A stretch of 52,269 nt of DNA from a virus. A program made the translations under genes and the position numbers. Below, piece after piece: positions 40,760 through 48,491 of this stretch. The stretch lies in the IMG/VR virus record IMGVR_UViG_3300042691_030245, positions 1 through 52,269 of that record; one strand, written 5' to 3'. Each line of letters begins with the position of its first letter. Position 1 is the stretch's first letter. Under the pieces are notes generated by a model, which worked only from the letters and a program-made list of their open reading frames with translations, did not search any database and had not been told where the DNA came from.

Positions 40760-41147
40760 TTTTAAATCTCCTTAAAGTTTCTCGTCTACAAATTTTACAA
40801 ACTCTCCACCCCTCTTTTCTTATTGCTGTATTTTGAGGTGTGTATTCATGCCCTTTTCTGCAAAAATTACCGTGGTCTAATTTCCTATGACATGATGGGC
40901 ATAATTGGCGATAATCAGATTTAGTTCTAAAATATTTCCCGCTGATATTAGACCACTCATATCTTTTTGCCTTATGAGATTGGTCAATTTCGCATAAAGA
41001 CGCTTTACCGTAGTGCTTTTTAATCCACATATGCTTTGCCACATAACCAGCTTCTAGCCCCTTCCAACGCCTAGAATCTTCACCTATTTTCCCAGTCAAA
41101 GATGCTGAAACTCTTTTTCTGTGTAATTTTGGATTACGCTCTCTCAT
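40743..41147 (-). CDS. HNH endonuclease-like protein with zinc ribbons
   Basis: 134 residues. WKGLEAGYVAKHMWIKKHYG (about 28-47, shown across two parts), then QLCPSCHRKLDHG (about 80-92) forms the HNH zinc site, with further cysteine pairs CRKGHEY and CKICRR at the end. The order resembles the WKG-type HNH proteins spread between phage genes. Third HNH gene in the genome and the only one co-oriented with its operon. Confidence 0.72.
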   Translation of the reverse strand: MRERNPKLHRKRVSASLTGKIGEDSRRWKGLEAGYVAKHMWIKKHYGKASLCEIDQSHKAKRYEWSNISGKYFRTKSDYRQLCPSCHRKLDHGNFCRKGHEYTPQNTAIRKEGWRVCKICRRETLRRFKNAKTN

Positions 41148-41767
41148 TTCCCCTCCGAGGTGAGTTCTTCAATGGTTTCCACGCACAATTCAACAAGGTG
41201 ATTTATTTCTTGGTACCCGTCCTCAATAAGACCTTCTTTTAAAGACTTGAAGTTTTTCACCGCCCTCTCAAGTTTTCTTTGAGACGCCGAGAGCTTCTGC
41301 GTCAGTAATTCGTTCTCTTTGATTACTGCATCGTCTACACAAAACCCACCCTGCTTTAATGTTTTTTCTGCTTCCTCAAGCTTCTGCGAGAGAACTCGAT
41401 TCTCGTATATGGATTCTTCAACTTCTTTGAGCCTTAACTTGCACTCAGCCTCAAGCTCCTTCACCCGAATCATAGCGTTATGATGATAAAGCTTCATTTC
41501 CCCAAGACTTTTTTGAGATATTCCAAGAACATCTTTTAATTGTGCTGCCTCCGCCTCTTTTTCTGAGAGTTGTTTTTCAAGAGCCTTAATATCTTTATTC
41601 AGCGTTCCGACAATCGGATTGTGATGATGGTCAATAAATCCTTGTACGCTTTCCTTGCCAACGGATTCAAGGGCGGTGGCAATCTCTCTGACAAATGCTT
41701 TTTCTCCATCTCTTAAAAAGACATCAGCTAATTTAAGAGCTTCAGACGCGTACTTATCTCCACTCAT
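41144..41767 (-). CDS. Long coiled-coil early protein, 207 aa
   Basis: Residues about 50-185 form Leu/Glu/Lys heptads. Short globular front with HHHNP at about 47-51. Not recognised. Overlaps both neighbours by 4 bases. Confidence 0.6.
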   Translation of the reverse strand: MSGDKYASEALKLADVFLRDGEKAFVREIATALESVGKESVQGFIDHHHNPIVGTLNKDIKALEKQLSEKEAEAAQLKDVLGISQKSLGEMKLYHHNAMIRVKELEAECKLRLKEVEESIYENRVLSQKLEEAEKTLKQGGFCVDDAVIKENELLTQKLSASQRKLERAVKNFKSLKEGLIEDGYQEINHLVELCVETIEELTSEGK

Positions 41768-42036
41768 CTCGCCTCCAGTAATTTAAGGACTTCGGTTCTG
41801 TATGAATTTCTTCCAGGCTTTAAATAACAGCAACTGCATGCTTCATCTGAAAAACAATAGTTACCACATTTTAAACACTTGAAATCCTCATGCTCCAAAC
41901 GTCCCACTTCTTCTGGAAGCGACTCAGCGACAGCCTTGAGTATGGCATCCGCTAAAGTTCTGGAATCCATCCCGCCTAATCCAGTTTCTCTTTCAATTAA
42001 AACTTCCACTCGTTCCCGCAACGCAGAGTCACTCAT
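41764..42036 (-). CDS. Small protein with Cys-rich knuckle, 90 aa
   Basis: Start at 42036 (GGAG upstream), which overlaps the DUF3307 stop by 4 bases. A helical front is followed by CLKCGNYCFSDEACSCC (about 51-67), a dense cysteine knot likely binding zinc. Function not recognised. Confidence 0.6.
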   Translation of the reverse strand: MSDSALRERVEVLIERETGLGGMDSRTLADAILKAVAESLPEEVGRLEHEDFKCLKCGNYCFSDEACSCCYLKPGRNSYRTEVLKLLEAR

Positions 42037-42353
42037 CGGAGGCTCCCTAAAGTCAAAATCAAACAGGCTGTATGAATAAATTGATCTAATCCAACAACCA
42101 CAAAGAACCAATGAATTTCATTCTTAGCATAAAGTTTTGAGCTTACCCTACTAGAAAAGTAGTCCGTAATCGTGTGAAGAATCATGTTTATCAAAGCGAA
42201 TTTCCAGCCGAAGATAAACAGCGGTAAGCAATAAACGCTCGTATGAATCAAAAGAGCCTTGTTGCTCTTACTCTTATTCTTAGCCATCCAATCAGACTGA
42301 AGAATGAAATCTCCAATCCAATGAAGAAATAAAATAAAAATTATCTCACTCAT
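42033..42353 (-). CDS. DUF3307 membrane protein
   Basis: 106 residues from ATG 42353 (AAGAGAG upstream). Pattern HWIGDFILQSDWMAKNK (about 9-25), LLIHTSVY and HWFFVVVGLDQFIHT matches DUF3307, a family of four-helix membrane proteins with conserved His/Asp. Role unknown; found in phages and bacteria. Confidence 0.85.
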   Translation of the reverse strand: MSEIIFILFLHWIGDFILQSDWMAKNKSKSNKALLIHTSVYCLPLFIFGWKFALINMILHTITDYFSSRVSSKLYAKNEIHWFFVVVGLDQFIHTACLILTLGSLR

Positions 42354-42393
42354 GCCGACGCTCTCTTTCTTGTTAGTTTCTTGAATACTATGA

Positions 42394-43164
42394 TCATTCC
42401 GCATCGAATCCCATGACGCTCTGCGAAGTGTTTACGTTTGAATTTCCTTTTGCACCATTTACATCGGTAAATAGGGGTTTGCACGTTGCTTTCAGCCTTT
42501 TCTTTGCGATCTCGCAGTATTTTTCGTTAATCTCGATTCCGATGCCGTTGCGGTTGAGTTCTTTGCAAGCCAACAGGGTAGTGCCTGAACCAAGGAAGGG
42601 GTCTAAAACCAACCCAAGTTTTAAATCTAAAAGTATTTTCTTAAAAAGAATTACTGGTTTTTGCGTTGGGTGGAATCTGGGCTGATTTGCTCCGTCAGCA
42701 TTTATTACTCCCCCATGCATCACTCGGTATATTTTGTTATAACCAGTTTCTTTATTCATCCATGCCATTTCAAAAGGATCACCAAAAACACCGTCAGCCA
42801 GTTCTGTTACTCTTTTATCCCAACAAATCCATCGTCCCTTGCTTGGTAGTTGATCTAAAAAATTCATACAACCAAAAACTATTTTAAAAACAGGAAAATC
42901 AAACAAAAACTTAAAATCCATTGTGATATTGTCATTATGAATGTCATCAAATTTTGAATGACTGTATCTGTTTAATTTTTTATTGTTATAAGCAATCCCA
43001 TACGGAGGGTCGGTCAGAACCAAATCCACCTTCGGAAGAAGCGGCATGATCTCAAGGCAATCCCCATGATAAATCTTTAAATCGGGGTCTTTCTCCTCGT
43101 AATAAAGATAATCTTCTAACTTCTTACTCATCTCTAAGATGCTCCTTACTACTTTTACTTTCAT
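42394..43164 (-). CDS. DNA adenine-N6 or cytosine-N4 methyltransferase (beta class), orphan
   Basis: 256 residues. Catalytic TDPPYG (51-56) precedes the SAM-binding motif DPFLGSGTT (188-196), the beta-class order. No restriction endonuclease gene is next to it, so it probably protects phage DNA from host restriction. The start at 43164 has GGGGGC just upstream; 43131 (AAGGAG 10 bases upstream) is an alternative. Confidence 0.92.
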   Translation of the reverse strand: MKVKVVRSILEMSKKLEDYLYYEEKDPDLKIYHGDCLEIMPLLPKVDLVLTDPPYGIAYNNKKLNRYSHSKFDDIHNDNITMDFKFLFDFPVFKIVFGCMNFLDQLPSKGRWICWDKRVTELADGVFGDPFEMAWMNKETGYNKIYRVMHGGVINADGANQPRFHPTQKPVILFKKILLDLKLGLVLDPFLGSGTTLLACKELNRNGIGIEINEKYCEIAKKRLKATCKPLFTDVNGAKGNSNVNTSQSVMGFDAE

Positions 43165-43188
43165 ATCGCCCCCGATCTTTTTTGGTTG

Positions 43189-43401
43189 TTATTTTATATT
43201 ACTCATCGGGTTAAATCGCTGGTACTCATAGCGGTAATACTTCCCATTTACGTTGCCAATCGATTCACTATTTAACCAGCTTGCAATAGGTCTGCTAACT
43301 AAATTTTCCCTTCCGTCAATGGGTAGTTTTTTAAAACCCCAAGATCTAACAAGCTTTCTAGCTTCATCCTTATTAACTTCACCAATGAAAACTTTATTCA
43401 T
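43189..43401 (-). CDS. Hypothetical early protein, 70 aa
   Basis: Start at 43401 overlaps the stop of the preceding HTH gene by 8 bases. The segment NKDEARKLVRSWGFKKLPID resembles a helix-turn-helix-like region. Not recognised. Confidence 0.55.
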   Translation of the reverse strand: MNKVFIGEVNKDEARKLVRSWGFKKLPIDGRENLVSRPIASWLNSESIGNVNGKYYRYEYQRFNPMSNIK

Positions 43402-43546
43402 ACCTGTTGGCGTTCTTTGGATTAAAAGTTTTAATGTATCTTTTAATTGTTGCGTCAGAGCAATAAACACCGATGCTTTTAATTTCTTTAAAGCTGTATC
43501 CATCCCTAGCAAGTTTTCTTAGGTCAGACTTTTCTCGGTTTGTCAT
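43394..43546 (-). CDS. Small helix-turn-helix DNA-binding protein, 50 aa
   Basis: Begins MTNREKSDLRKLARDGYSF. Helix-turn-helix of resolvase type (about 12-38, KEIKSIGVYCSDATIKRYI). GGAGGC upstream. Probably a small regulator or recombinase-like DNA-binding module; no catalytic domain. Confidence 0.6.
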   Translation of the reverse strand: MTNREKSDLRKLARDGYSFKEIKSIGVYCSDATIKRYIKTFNPKNANRYE

Positions 43547-43593
43547 TTCTTCAAAGCCTCCACCAACTCTTCTCCTTTTAAGTGCGGTGGAAA

Positions 43594-43887
43594 TTAAACA
43601 GCATACTTTTTGCAAGCTTCCCAATTAACAAGATGATCTGTTCCTGCTCCGTGACTAATTCCTCTAAGTCTGCATTTAGGGTAAATCTTATTACCGCCAC
43701 AATGCCTTTCAAGGTGCTTACAGTTCTTGCAGGTAACTCCACCAAGTTCACCGTATTTCAAAACCATCGGGTTTACTTTTTTAAACTTACTGGTAATCTT
43801 TTTTATTGGGGATGAGAACTTGAAATCATATATGTGATCTGGATCGCAATTATCGCAATATACAAATCCAAGATGCTTACATCTCAT
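43594..43887 (-). CDS. Cys-rich early protein, 97 aa
   Basis: CDNCDPDH (about 11-18), CKNCKHLERHC (about 53-63) and CRLRG: several cysteine/histidine pairs, likely one or two zinc knuckles. GGAGAG upstream. The first gene downstream of the large structured RNA region on the minus strand, so the RNA may control or precede it. Confidence 0.7.
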   Translation of the reverse strand: MRCKHLGFVYCDNCDPDHIYDFKFSSPIKKITSKFKKVNPMVLKYGELGGVTCKNCKHLERHCGGNKIYPKCRLRGISHGAGTDHLVNWEACKKYAV

Positions 43888-43904
43888 TCCCCACTCTCCT
43901 TTTC

Positions 43905-44345
43905 TGTTAAAACCGCACGATTTTAAAAACGGTTTTGCAGACTAGCCTCATCTGCCATACACAACTTCAACCGCAAAAGCTCTGGTGAACTGCTTGGCTC
44001 GGTCTGTACGCTTTCGCCTCAACAATCCGATAGTTTTAGAGGACACCAAGCATAAAAACTAGGCAAGGAGAGGAAATTTTAGCCTCTGTATCCAGATCTT
44101 GAACGATAAACGCCCGGTTTTCAGGATTCCAACCTCTTTGGTTCCTTGCATTAACTAGATCAGCGGGGCAGGATTTTTACCTGCTGGCTTTTCCATTTAT
44201 TTATTCTGTTTTTCACAGGGGGATAAGCCTTGCATCCACTGACGTTTTCTCAACTAAACTAAGATTAATCGCCCGTTCTTTTAACGTATTTTTCGATCCT
44301 CTTGGCGATGCGTGTTCATCACGCTACCCGCTGACTTTGAGGGTT
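43905..44345 (-). ncRNA. Candidate large structured noncoding RNA (about 440 nt)
   Basis: This stretch between rusA and the Cys-rich gene has no convincing reading frame but can form many perfect or near-perfect helices (plus-strand coordinates): 44304-44309 with 44268-44273, directly stacked on 44274-44277 with 44283-44286; 44310-44314 with 44320-44324; 44168-44172 with 44180-44184; 44069-44073 with 44083-44087; 43992-43997 with 44046-44051, enclosing 43999-44007 with 44022-44030 that carries a GNRA-type tip (44010-44017); 43937-43941 with 43951-43955; 43930-43934 with 43969-43973. The RNA would be made leftward with the early operon. Phage-borne large ornate RNAs (GOLLD, ROOL and others) are precedents; identity with them cannot be judged here. 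Confidence 0.5.
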
Positions 44346-44365
44346 AAGAAAAGACAATGCTTCTT

Positions 44366-44749
44366 CTACTCAATCTCATACAAAACCACCCTAACGCCAC
44401 TATCATCAAACTGTTCTTTCTCCGCACTCTTCCACCAAACTCTACAGTCATCGAACCCATACTTCTCAGCAATCGAATCAATCAAGATCTTCTCTAAATT
44501 CTGGAGATCCAACTTCTTAAAAGCTCCGTTCTTGAAGTACCAGTTCCCCCTAATCGACAACTCCAGGGCGAGCTTCACATTCTCCTTGATCTCTTTCTTC
44601 GGCATAAACAGCTTGGCTCGCTCCTTAAACTGTCTCGCCTCACTCTTTAGGAATACCCTCACCTTCTTACCGCCCTGAATCCCATAAAGAGAATTAACGG
44701 AAGGTGGCAAGAAGGGAATTGTGAATCTCACCACCTCCCGTTTATTCAT
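44366..44749 (-). CDS. rusA: RusA-like Holliday junction resolvase
   Basis: 127 residues. PPSVNSLYG (15-23), KKLDLQNLEKILIDSI (78-93) and GFDDCRVW (98-105) carry the family acids D81, D91, D100/D101 and a following Lys (111). Cleaves four-way junctions, here probably resolving concatemers before packaging. Overlapping spacing with the SSB-like gene upstream suggests a recombination operon. Confidence 0.85.
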   Translation of the reverse strand: MNKREVVRFTIPFLPPSVNSLYGIQGGKKVRVFLKSEARQFKERAKLFMPKKEIKENVKLALELSIRGNWYFKNGAFKKLDLQNLEKILIDSIAEKYGFDDCRVWWKSAEKEQFDDSGVRVVLYEIE

Positions 44750-44750
44750 C

Positions 44751-45299
44751 TTAACTCCACGCTCTGATGTTCTTAATCTTCTCCTTGAACGTGCCTTTGC
44801 CGACCCATTTTCCTTCTACGTTCTGCTGTTCTTCTTCATGAGCAATATCAATCAAAATCTCTTGCCCATCAATCGAGGCAAGAAAATCGTCATTGATTCG
44901 CACTTCTTTGATATCGATCTTAAGAGCCCGACACAAAGACTTAAACCCGAAGATGTATTGCTTATTTGCCCACCAATCAGCGGTCTTAACCTCAGGATTG
45001 TGCCAGAACACAAAGTCTAGCTTGCCAGGGAACAGCACCTTATTCTTATAAAGAACCTTATCTCCCTCTGAGATTCCATCCACTAACCGCAGATTAAAGT
45101 TGAGGTACTTATAAGCCACTGGATTCTCAGCCCCTTCTTTCGGAGCTTCTTTTGACCCGTCTTTCAACGCCTTACGCACACTCGGCTTCTCAATGCGAAC
45201 CCGAACCCCTTGCGCTACAGGAAGAATTTGCTTCTGCTCTTGTACCGCATCAAGATCGGTTAAAACTGTTTCCTCTGTTACTTCAAATGTGTCTTCCAT
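44751..45299 (-). CDS. Probable ssDNA-binding protein
   Basis: 182 residues: acidic N-terminus, central beta-rich OB-like region (about 30-150) with aromatic residues (YKYLNFNLRL, FVFWHNPEV, WWANKQYIFGF), and an IDIAHEEEQQ segment. Size, position between rusA and the Sak4-like gene, and composition fit the ssDNA-binding proteins encoded next to phage recombinases. Not a definite family match. Confidence 0.55.
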   Translation of the reverse strand: MEDTFEVTEETVLTDLDAVQEQKQILPVAQGVRVRIEKPSVRKALKDGSKEAPKEGAENPVAYKYLNFNLRLVDGISEGDKVLYKNKVLFPGKLDFVFWHNPEVKTADWWANKQYIFGFKSLCRALKIDIKEVRINDDFLASIDGQEILIDIAHEEEQQNVEGKWVGKGTFKEKIKNIRAWS

Positions 45300-45314
45300 T
45301 TTTAATTCTCCTTT

Positions 45315-45623
45315 TTATTGTGTTAATGATTCGTATTGAATAGTTCCAGCGATTGATCCCAAATTAGGAAGAGACGCTTCAACGAAAAGCACAACCTCCT
45401 TCCCATCTCCAGACATTTCGTTAATAGGCTCACCGAGCGGAACTCCTGGATTTGTGAATCCAAAGAATTTATAATCATTTCCGATCCTAAGACTTACTTT
45501 AAGCGGTAAATCCCCGCTTGAAGCCATGATTCGGTTGATTACATATTTAATCCCCTTAATAGCTGGAAGATTCACAGAAAGACTAGAAACGCCTTGCTGG
45601 ACTATTGAAAAATTGTTACTCAT
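45315..45623 (-). CDS. Hypothetical protein of the recombination operon, 102 aa
   Basis: Beta-rich, not recognised (SNNFSIVQQGVSSLSVNLP start). It sits between the ssDNA-binding and Sak4-like genes, with about 2 bases to the latter, so it is probably an accessory of the same process. Confidence 0.6.
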   Translation of the reverse strand: MSNNFSIVQQGVSSLSVNLPAIKGIKYVINRIMASSGDLPLKVSLRIGNDYKFFGFTNPGVPLGEPINEMSGDGKEVVLFVEASLPNLGSIAGTIQYESLTQ

Positions 45624-45624
45624 T

Positions 45625-46404
45625 TTATTGCTCCTTTTTTGGTTGATTTAAACTGTCTACTAATGTTTGGTAACTTATATTCTCAATCACTTGTGGAAGC
45701 CCGATATTATTCTTGGCGGTTGGATATTTACTCGTAGCGCGGCAAATTGCCCGATACTTATAGGCTCCTTGCGGTTGAGGTAAACATTCTAAGAAGATGT
45801 TAGCGTTAAAAAGACCACCCGCATCGTTCCTGAACCCGCCAAGCGTATTTGTAATCACGGCTCCCGTTTTCACTCTTTTTGCTTGTCCATTGTTTGACAC
45901 TTCCTCTACCTCCTCATCCATCGTGTGGACGTTCACGACAACATTGCATGGAAGAGAGATAACTTCCGTTAAAATAAACTTGTAAAGCCAACGCCCAAGA
46001 TTCCCATATTGTGAGAGTGTGTCTTTAGCCCCAGACTTGCTAATTGCTGGCTCATAGCGGTCAATATAAAGCCAACGATTCTCTGATAAGTGGGACACAT
46101 TATCGAGAATAAAGGTCTCTATCAGCCCCTTATCAGCCTCTTCTCTAACTTTTAAAAGATAGGCTGTTAAAGAATCAAAGCATTTCTTGATATCCACGCT
46201 CGAAGGAACGAATTCTTCATAAGATACCATGTTATCTAAGAGGTGCTTGTTCGACATGGCTGTCATGATTCCGTTCGGCTCGATCATGGCATATCCCCAT
46301 TTGGGGAATGTCATGGAAAAGAATGTCTTTCCACTTCCGAACCCGCCATTACACAATATCTTGAACTTCGGTTTTTTAGTCAGCAGTTCTTCTTTGGTTG
46401 GCAT
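45625..46404 (-). CDS. Sak4-like RecA-fold ATPase (annealing recombinase)
   Basis: 259 residues. Walker A GGFGSGKT (20-27), Walker B ETFILDNVS (96-104) and a RecA-core arrangement as in Sak4/AAA_24 phage proteins, which pair DNA strands together with a partner SSB. No own replicase domain. It forms an apparent recombination set with the nuclease upstream and SSB-like and RusA genes downstream. Confidence 0.8.
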   Translation of the reverse strand: MPTKEELLTKKPKFKILCNGGFGSGKTFFSMTFPKWGYAMIEPNGIMTAMSNKHLLDNMVSYEEFVPSSVDIKKCFDSLTAYLLKVREEADKGLIETFILDNVSHLSENRWLYIDRYEPAISKSGAKDTLSQYGNLGRWLYKFILTEVISLPCNVVVNVHTMDEEVEEVSNNGQAKRVKTGAVITNTLGGFRNDAGGLFNANIFLECLPQPQGAYKYRAICRATSKYPTAKNNIGLPQVIENISYQTLVDSLNQPKKEQ

Positions 46405-46413
46405 AACACTCCT

Positions 46414-47265
46414 TTATTTTGTTTCGTCTATGATGTTAATCGGTTGATCAAGCGGATCGGTCGTATAAAGAGTTTCTCTTACACTCTCATTATCGGCTGA
46501 GAGGCATAGGGCGTAGTAGTCGCAATAACCGCATAAAGAGCCCAGGTGTTTAGGATAGTTGTTCATCTCTCCGCAGAACTGGATTAAAGTCTCCCACTCT
46601 TTCTCACTCCTCATCCAGAACTCGATCTGCTTCTTAGAACGGCTGAACGGCTGTCTCTCAAACTTCTGATAATACCCCGCTGGCTCACCCTTATACATTC
46701 TCTCTCTATGCCCAACCTGAATCCCGTTAATGATAAAACCTCCACAAGACCCGTATTTATCAGCCACGTATTTTGTGTAGCGGGTAACCTGGCTATCAAG
46801 CTCATATTTAGCCCAGAATCCCTTTCCCAGGGGCTTTTCGCTTGATTTATGGTCCCATGCCCAGATCTCATCCGTCTGCCTATTACGAGCCAATAGATCG
46901 ATATGGAGGCTGTGCTCATCATCATTAAACGCAACCTTATCTTCCACCTCAGTTCCGATAATCTCCCAGAGCTTGTCTTGTTCGCTCCAGTACTCGATAT
47001 AAGCCTTAAGACATAATGCCCCAGACTCAAAAGACTTTGCCTTGCTCTTGTATTCCTCCCTCTCTGGATAAGCATCAGAGTAAGCTTTCAAGATTCCGCT
47101 CCAGTCCTTACCATCATAAAAACACTTCAACCCCTCATGAATGGCAATCCCGAAATTCCTGTCCTCAGCGGTATAGGACATAGCCAGAGGACGCAACCCC
47201 TCTTTCTGCCACTTATACTTCTGAGGACAGTTATTGAATGTTCCCCTCTCAGAATGTCTCATCAA
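46414..47265 (-). CDS. PD-(D/E)XK exonuclease of Cas4/RecB type with iron-sulfur cysteines
   Basis: 283 residues. Nuclease motifs LHIDLLAR (Asp123) and AWDHKSS (Asp138, Lys140), then QVTRYTKY helix (159-166). Cys13 plus C245, C248 and C254 (SLCGYCDYYALC) form the four-cysteine set that holds a 4Fe-4S cluster in Cas4 and AddB. Likely resects DNA ends for the Sak4-like recombinase. No CRISPR array is near. Confidence 0.85.
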   Translation of the reverse strand: MMRHSERGTFNNCPQKYKWQKEGLRPLAMSYTAEDRNFGIAIHEGLKCFYDGKDWSGILKAYSDAYPEREEYKSKAKSFESGALCLKAYIEYWSEQDKLWEIIGTEVEDKVAFNDDEHSLHIDLLARNRQTDEIWAWDHKSSEKPLGKGFWAKYELDSQVTRYTKYVADKYGSCGGFIINGIQVGHRERMYKGEPAGYYQKFERQPFSRSKKQIEFWMRSEKEWETLIQFCGEMNNYPKHLGSLCGYCDYYALCLSADNESVRETLYTTDPLDQPINIIDETK

Positions 47266-47461
47266 CGAACCTCTTATCCCGAAACATCAGCTCCGCATTA
47301 ATCTCATGAAACAAGTCCTCCAACATGGGCGATGAAACCTGGCTAAGATTAATCGGAAAAAATGTAACAATCTTTCCATTTCTTAAAGATGTTCCGCAAG
47401 GAGCATCTGTCTCAAGGATGAAACATCCGTCTATTGTTTTTTCTAATTTAACGTAATTCAT
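47249..47461 (-). CDS. Hypothetical early protein, 70 aa
   Basis: ATG at 47461 with GGAGAA upstream, overlapping the preceding small gene by 14 bases and the nuclease gene by 17. The sequence (MNYVKLEKTIDGCFILETD) shows no recognised motif. Confidence 0.6.
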   Translation of the reverse strand: MNYVKLEKTIDGCFILETDAPCGTSLRNGKIVTFFPINLSQVSSPMLEDLFHEINAELMFRDKRFVDETF

Positions 47462-47627
47462 GAGCGGGTTTCTCCAGTAATGATTCATTTACGGTCGCAA
47501 ACCCGATCATTGTTCCGCCAGCATCTCTCCACTTGATCATGTATTCGATCTTCCCACCTTGAAGCGTTGCCCCCTCAATAACTCCCTCTTGAAACAAAAC
47601 TACTTTATCCCCAATTTTAAAGTACAT
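47448..47627 (-). CDS. Small SH3-like barrel protein, 59 aa
   Basis: Minus-strand ATG at 47625-47627 with a strong GAGAGGTGGAG site, ending at TAA 47448-47450. MYFKIGDKVVLFQEGVIEG at the start and the alternating strands that follow look like a small SH3/KOW-like beta barrel. Too short for usual length cut-offs but well supported by signals. Confidence 0.65.
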   Translation of the reverse strand: MYFKIGDKVVLFQEGVIEGATLQGGKIEYMIKWRDAGGTMIGFATVNESLLEKPAHELR

Positions 47628-47644
47628 TCTCCACCTCTCTCTTT

Positions 47645-47839
47645 TTAATTTCTGTTTTTGTAAGCTGTCCAGGACGGAAATTCACTTATGAAGCGTTTAG
47701 CCTCGATAATCGCTTCACGCATCAGCTCTTTGCTCTTAACATAATCTTCCAAGGTGTATTCTTTGTGACTCATGCACTTAAACTCCTCATGCACAGTGTA
47801 CTTAGCACAACTAGAGCAGAATCTTCTATCGTATATCAT
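47645..47839 (-). CDS. Small Cys-containing early protein, 64 aa
   Basis: FCSSCAKYTVHEEFKCMSH forms one CxxC plus a Cys/His pair, then a helical tail. Overlaps the preceding gene by 14 bases. Not recognised. Confidence 0.6.
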   Translation of the reverse strand: MIYDRRFCSSCAKYTVHEEFKCMSHKEYTLEDYVKSKELMREAIIEAKRFISEFPSWTAYKNRN

Positions 47840-48023
47840 GATAATCCCTCCAATTCTCCATCACCCAATCAGATCCATCATACTCTGGCTCTGGAAGCTC
47901 ACATACCACACAAAACCCATCGCTATAATCATGATCACATTCTTCCCCGCATAACTCACAAAGACTCTTTTTCTCAAACCTATTCTTGACTACTTTCCAT
48001 TCGTGTTCGCAATCAATTCCCAT
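47826..48023 (-). CDS. Small two-knuckle zinc protein, 65 aa
   Basis: CELCGEECDHDYSDGFCVVC provides two CxxC pairs, with CEHEW at the start; acidic C-terminus. Typical of small phage zinc-binding proteins. GGTGATC-type spacer and GAGAGAGG site upstream. Confidence 0.65.
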   Translation of the reverse strand: MGIDCEHEWKVVKNRFEKKSLCELCGEECDHDYSDGFCVVCELPEPEYDGSDWVMENWRDYHDIR

Positions 48024-48108
48024 TTGATCACCTCTCTCTTTTGTTAACCTAATTATGCCTTAATATTTTCATGTTGTCAAACTATTTTACGGCTGTTTCA
48101 AAAAAAAC

Positions 48109-48297
48109 TTAAGCTAAAATATTACTTTTAAACCAAGAAACATACGCTCCATAGGTCTCAAATTTCTTGATCGGGACATAGGCACACCCTTCAAAATCAG
48201 TCCGTTTATAAATATCGAATACCCGATCCCAATAAGTTTCTTCGGTCTCAATATGGAAGTTTTTTTGATACGGACAATAGCTTAAAAAATAGCTCAT
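48109..48297 (-). CDS. Hypothetical early protein, 62 aa
   Basis: Aromatic-rich (MSYFLSYCPYQKNFHIETE), no recognised motif. Upstream lies the iteron array, so this gene is the first after the presumed origin. Confidence 0.55.
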   Translation of the reverse strand: MSYFLSYCPYQKNFHIETEETYWDRVFDIYKRTDFEGCAYVPIKKFETYGAYVSWFKSNILA

Positions 48298-48353
48298 TTT
48301 TTCCTCTTATTTAACACTTTTTTTATTATATTTAATAAGTACCCCATTTTAAA

Positions 48354-48491
48354 GGTATGACATGGACATGGGGGGGTGACATCCAAATGTCATACCAAAA
48401 ATGTCATACCATTTGTATAGTAAGGCAAGGTATGACATGCCATTTTACCTATACTATGTATATATGGTCATGTCAGCCTAAATGTCATACC
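48354..48491. repeat. Iteron array: candidate replication origin
   Basis: Five exact copies of GGTATGACAT or its reverse complement at 48354-48363 (forward), 48387-48396 and 48401-48410 (reverse), 48429-48438 (forward) and 48482-48491 (reverse), plus degenerate copies near 48375-48382 and 48466-48475. The last copy touches the stop codon of the RepA-like helicase gene. AT-rich flanks (48310-48345) could be the unwinding element. Iterons beside an initiator-helicase gene are the classic origin layout; an operator array is the alternative. Confidence 0.75.

Noticed and set aside
44160-44190. Minus-strand resemblance to the CCCCGC loop of a cobalamin riboswitch
   Set aside because: A short GCAGG-loop-CCTGC hairpin followed by CCCCGC is suggestive, and the phage has B12-type enzymes, but no B12-box consensus or remaining helices could be placed.
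46414-47265. Cas4-like nuclease as part of a CRISPR system
   Set aside because: No array of regularly spaced repeats and no other cas genes were seen; the context is recombination.
48354-48491. Iteron block as a CRISPR array
   Set aside because: Units are only 10 bases, in both orientations and with irregular spacing.
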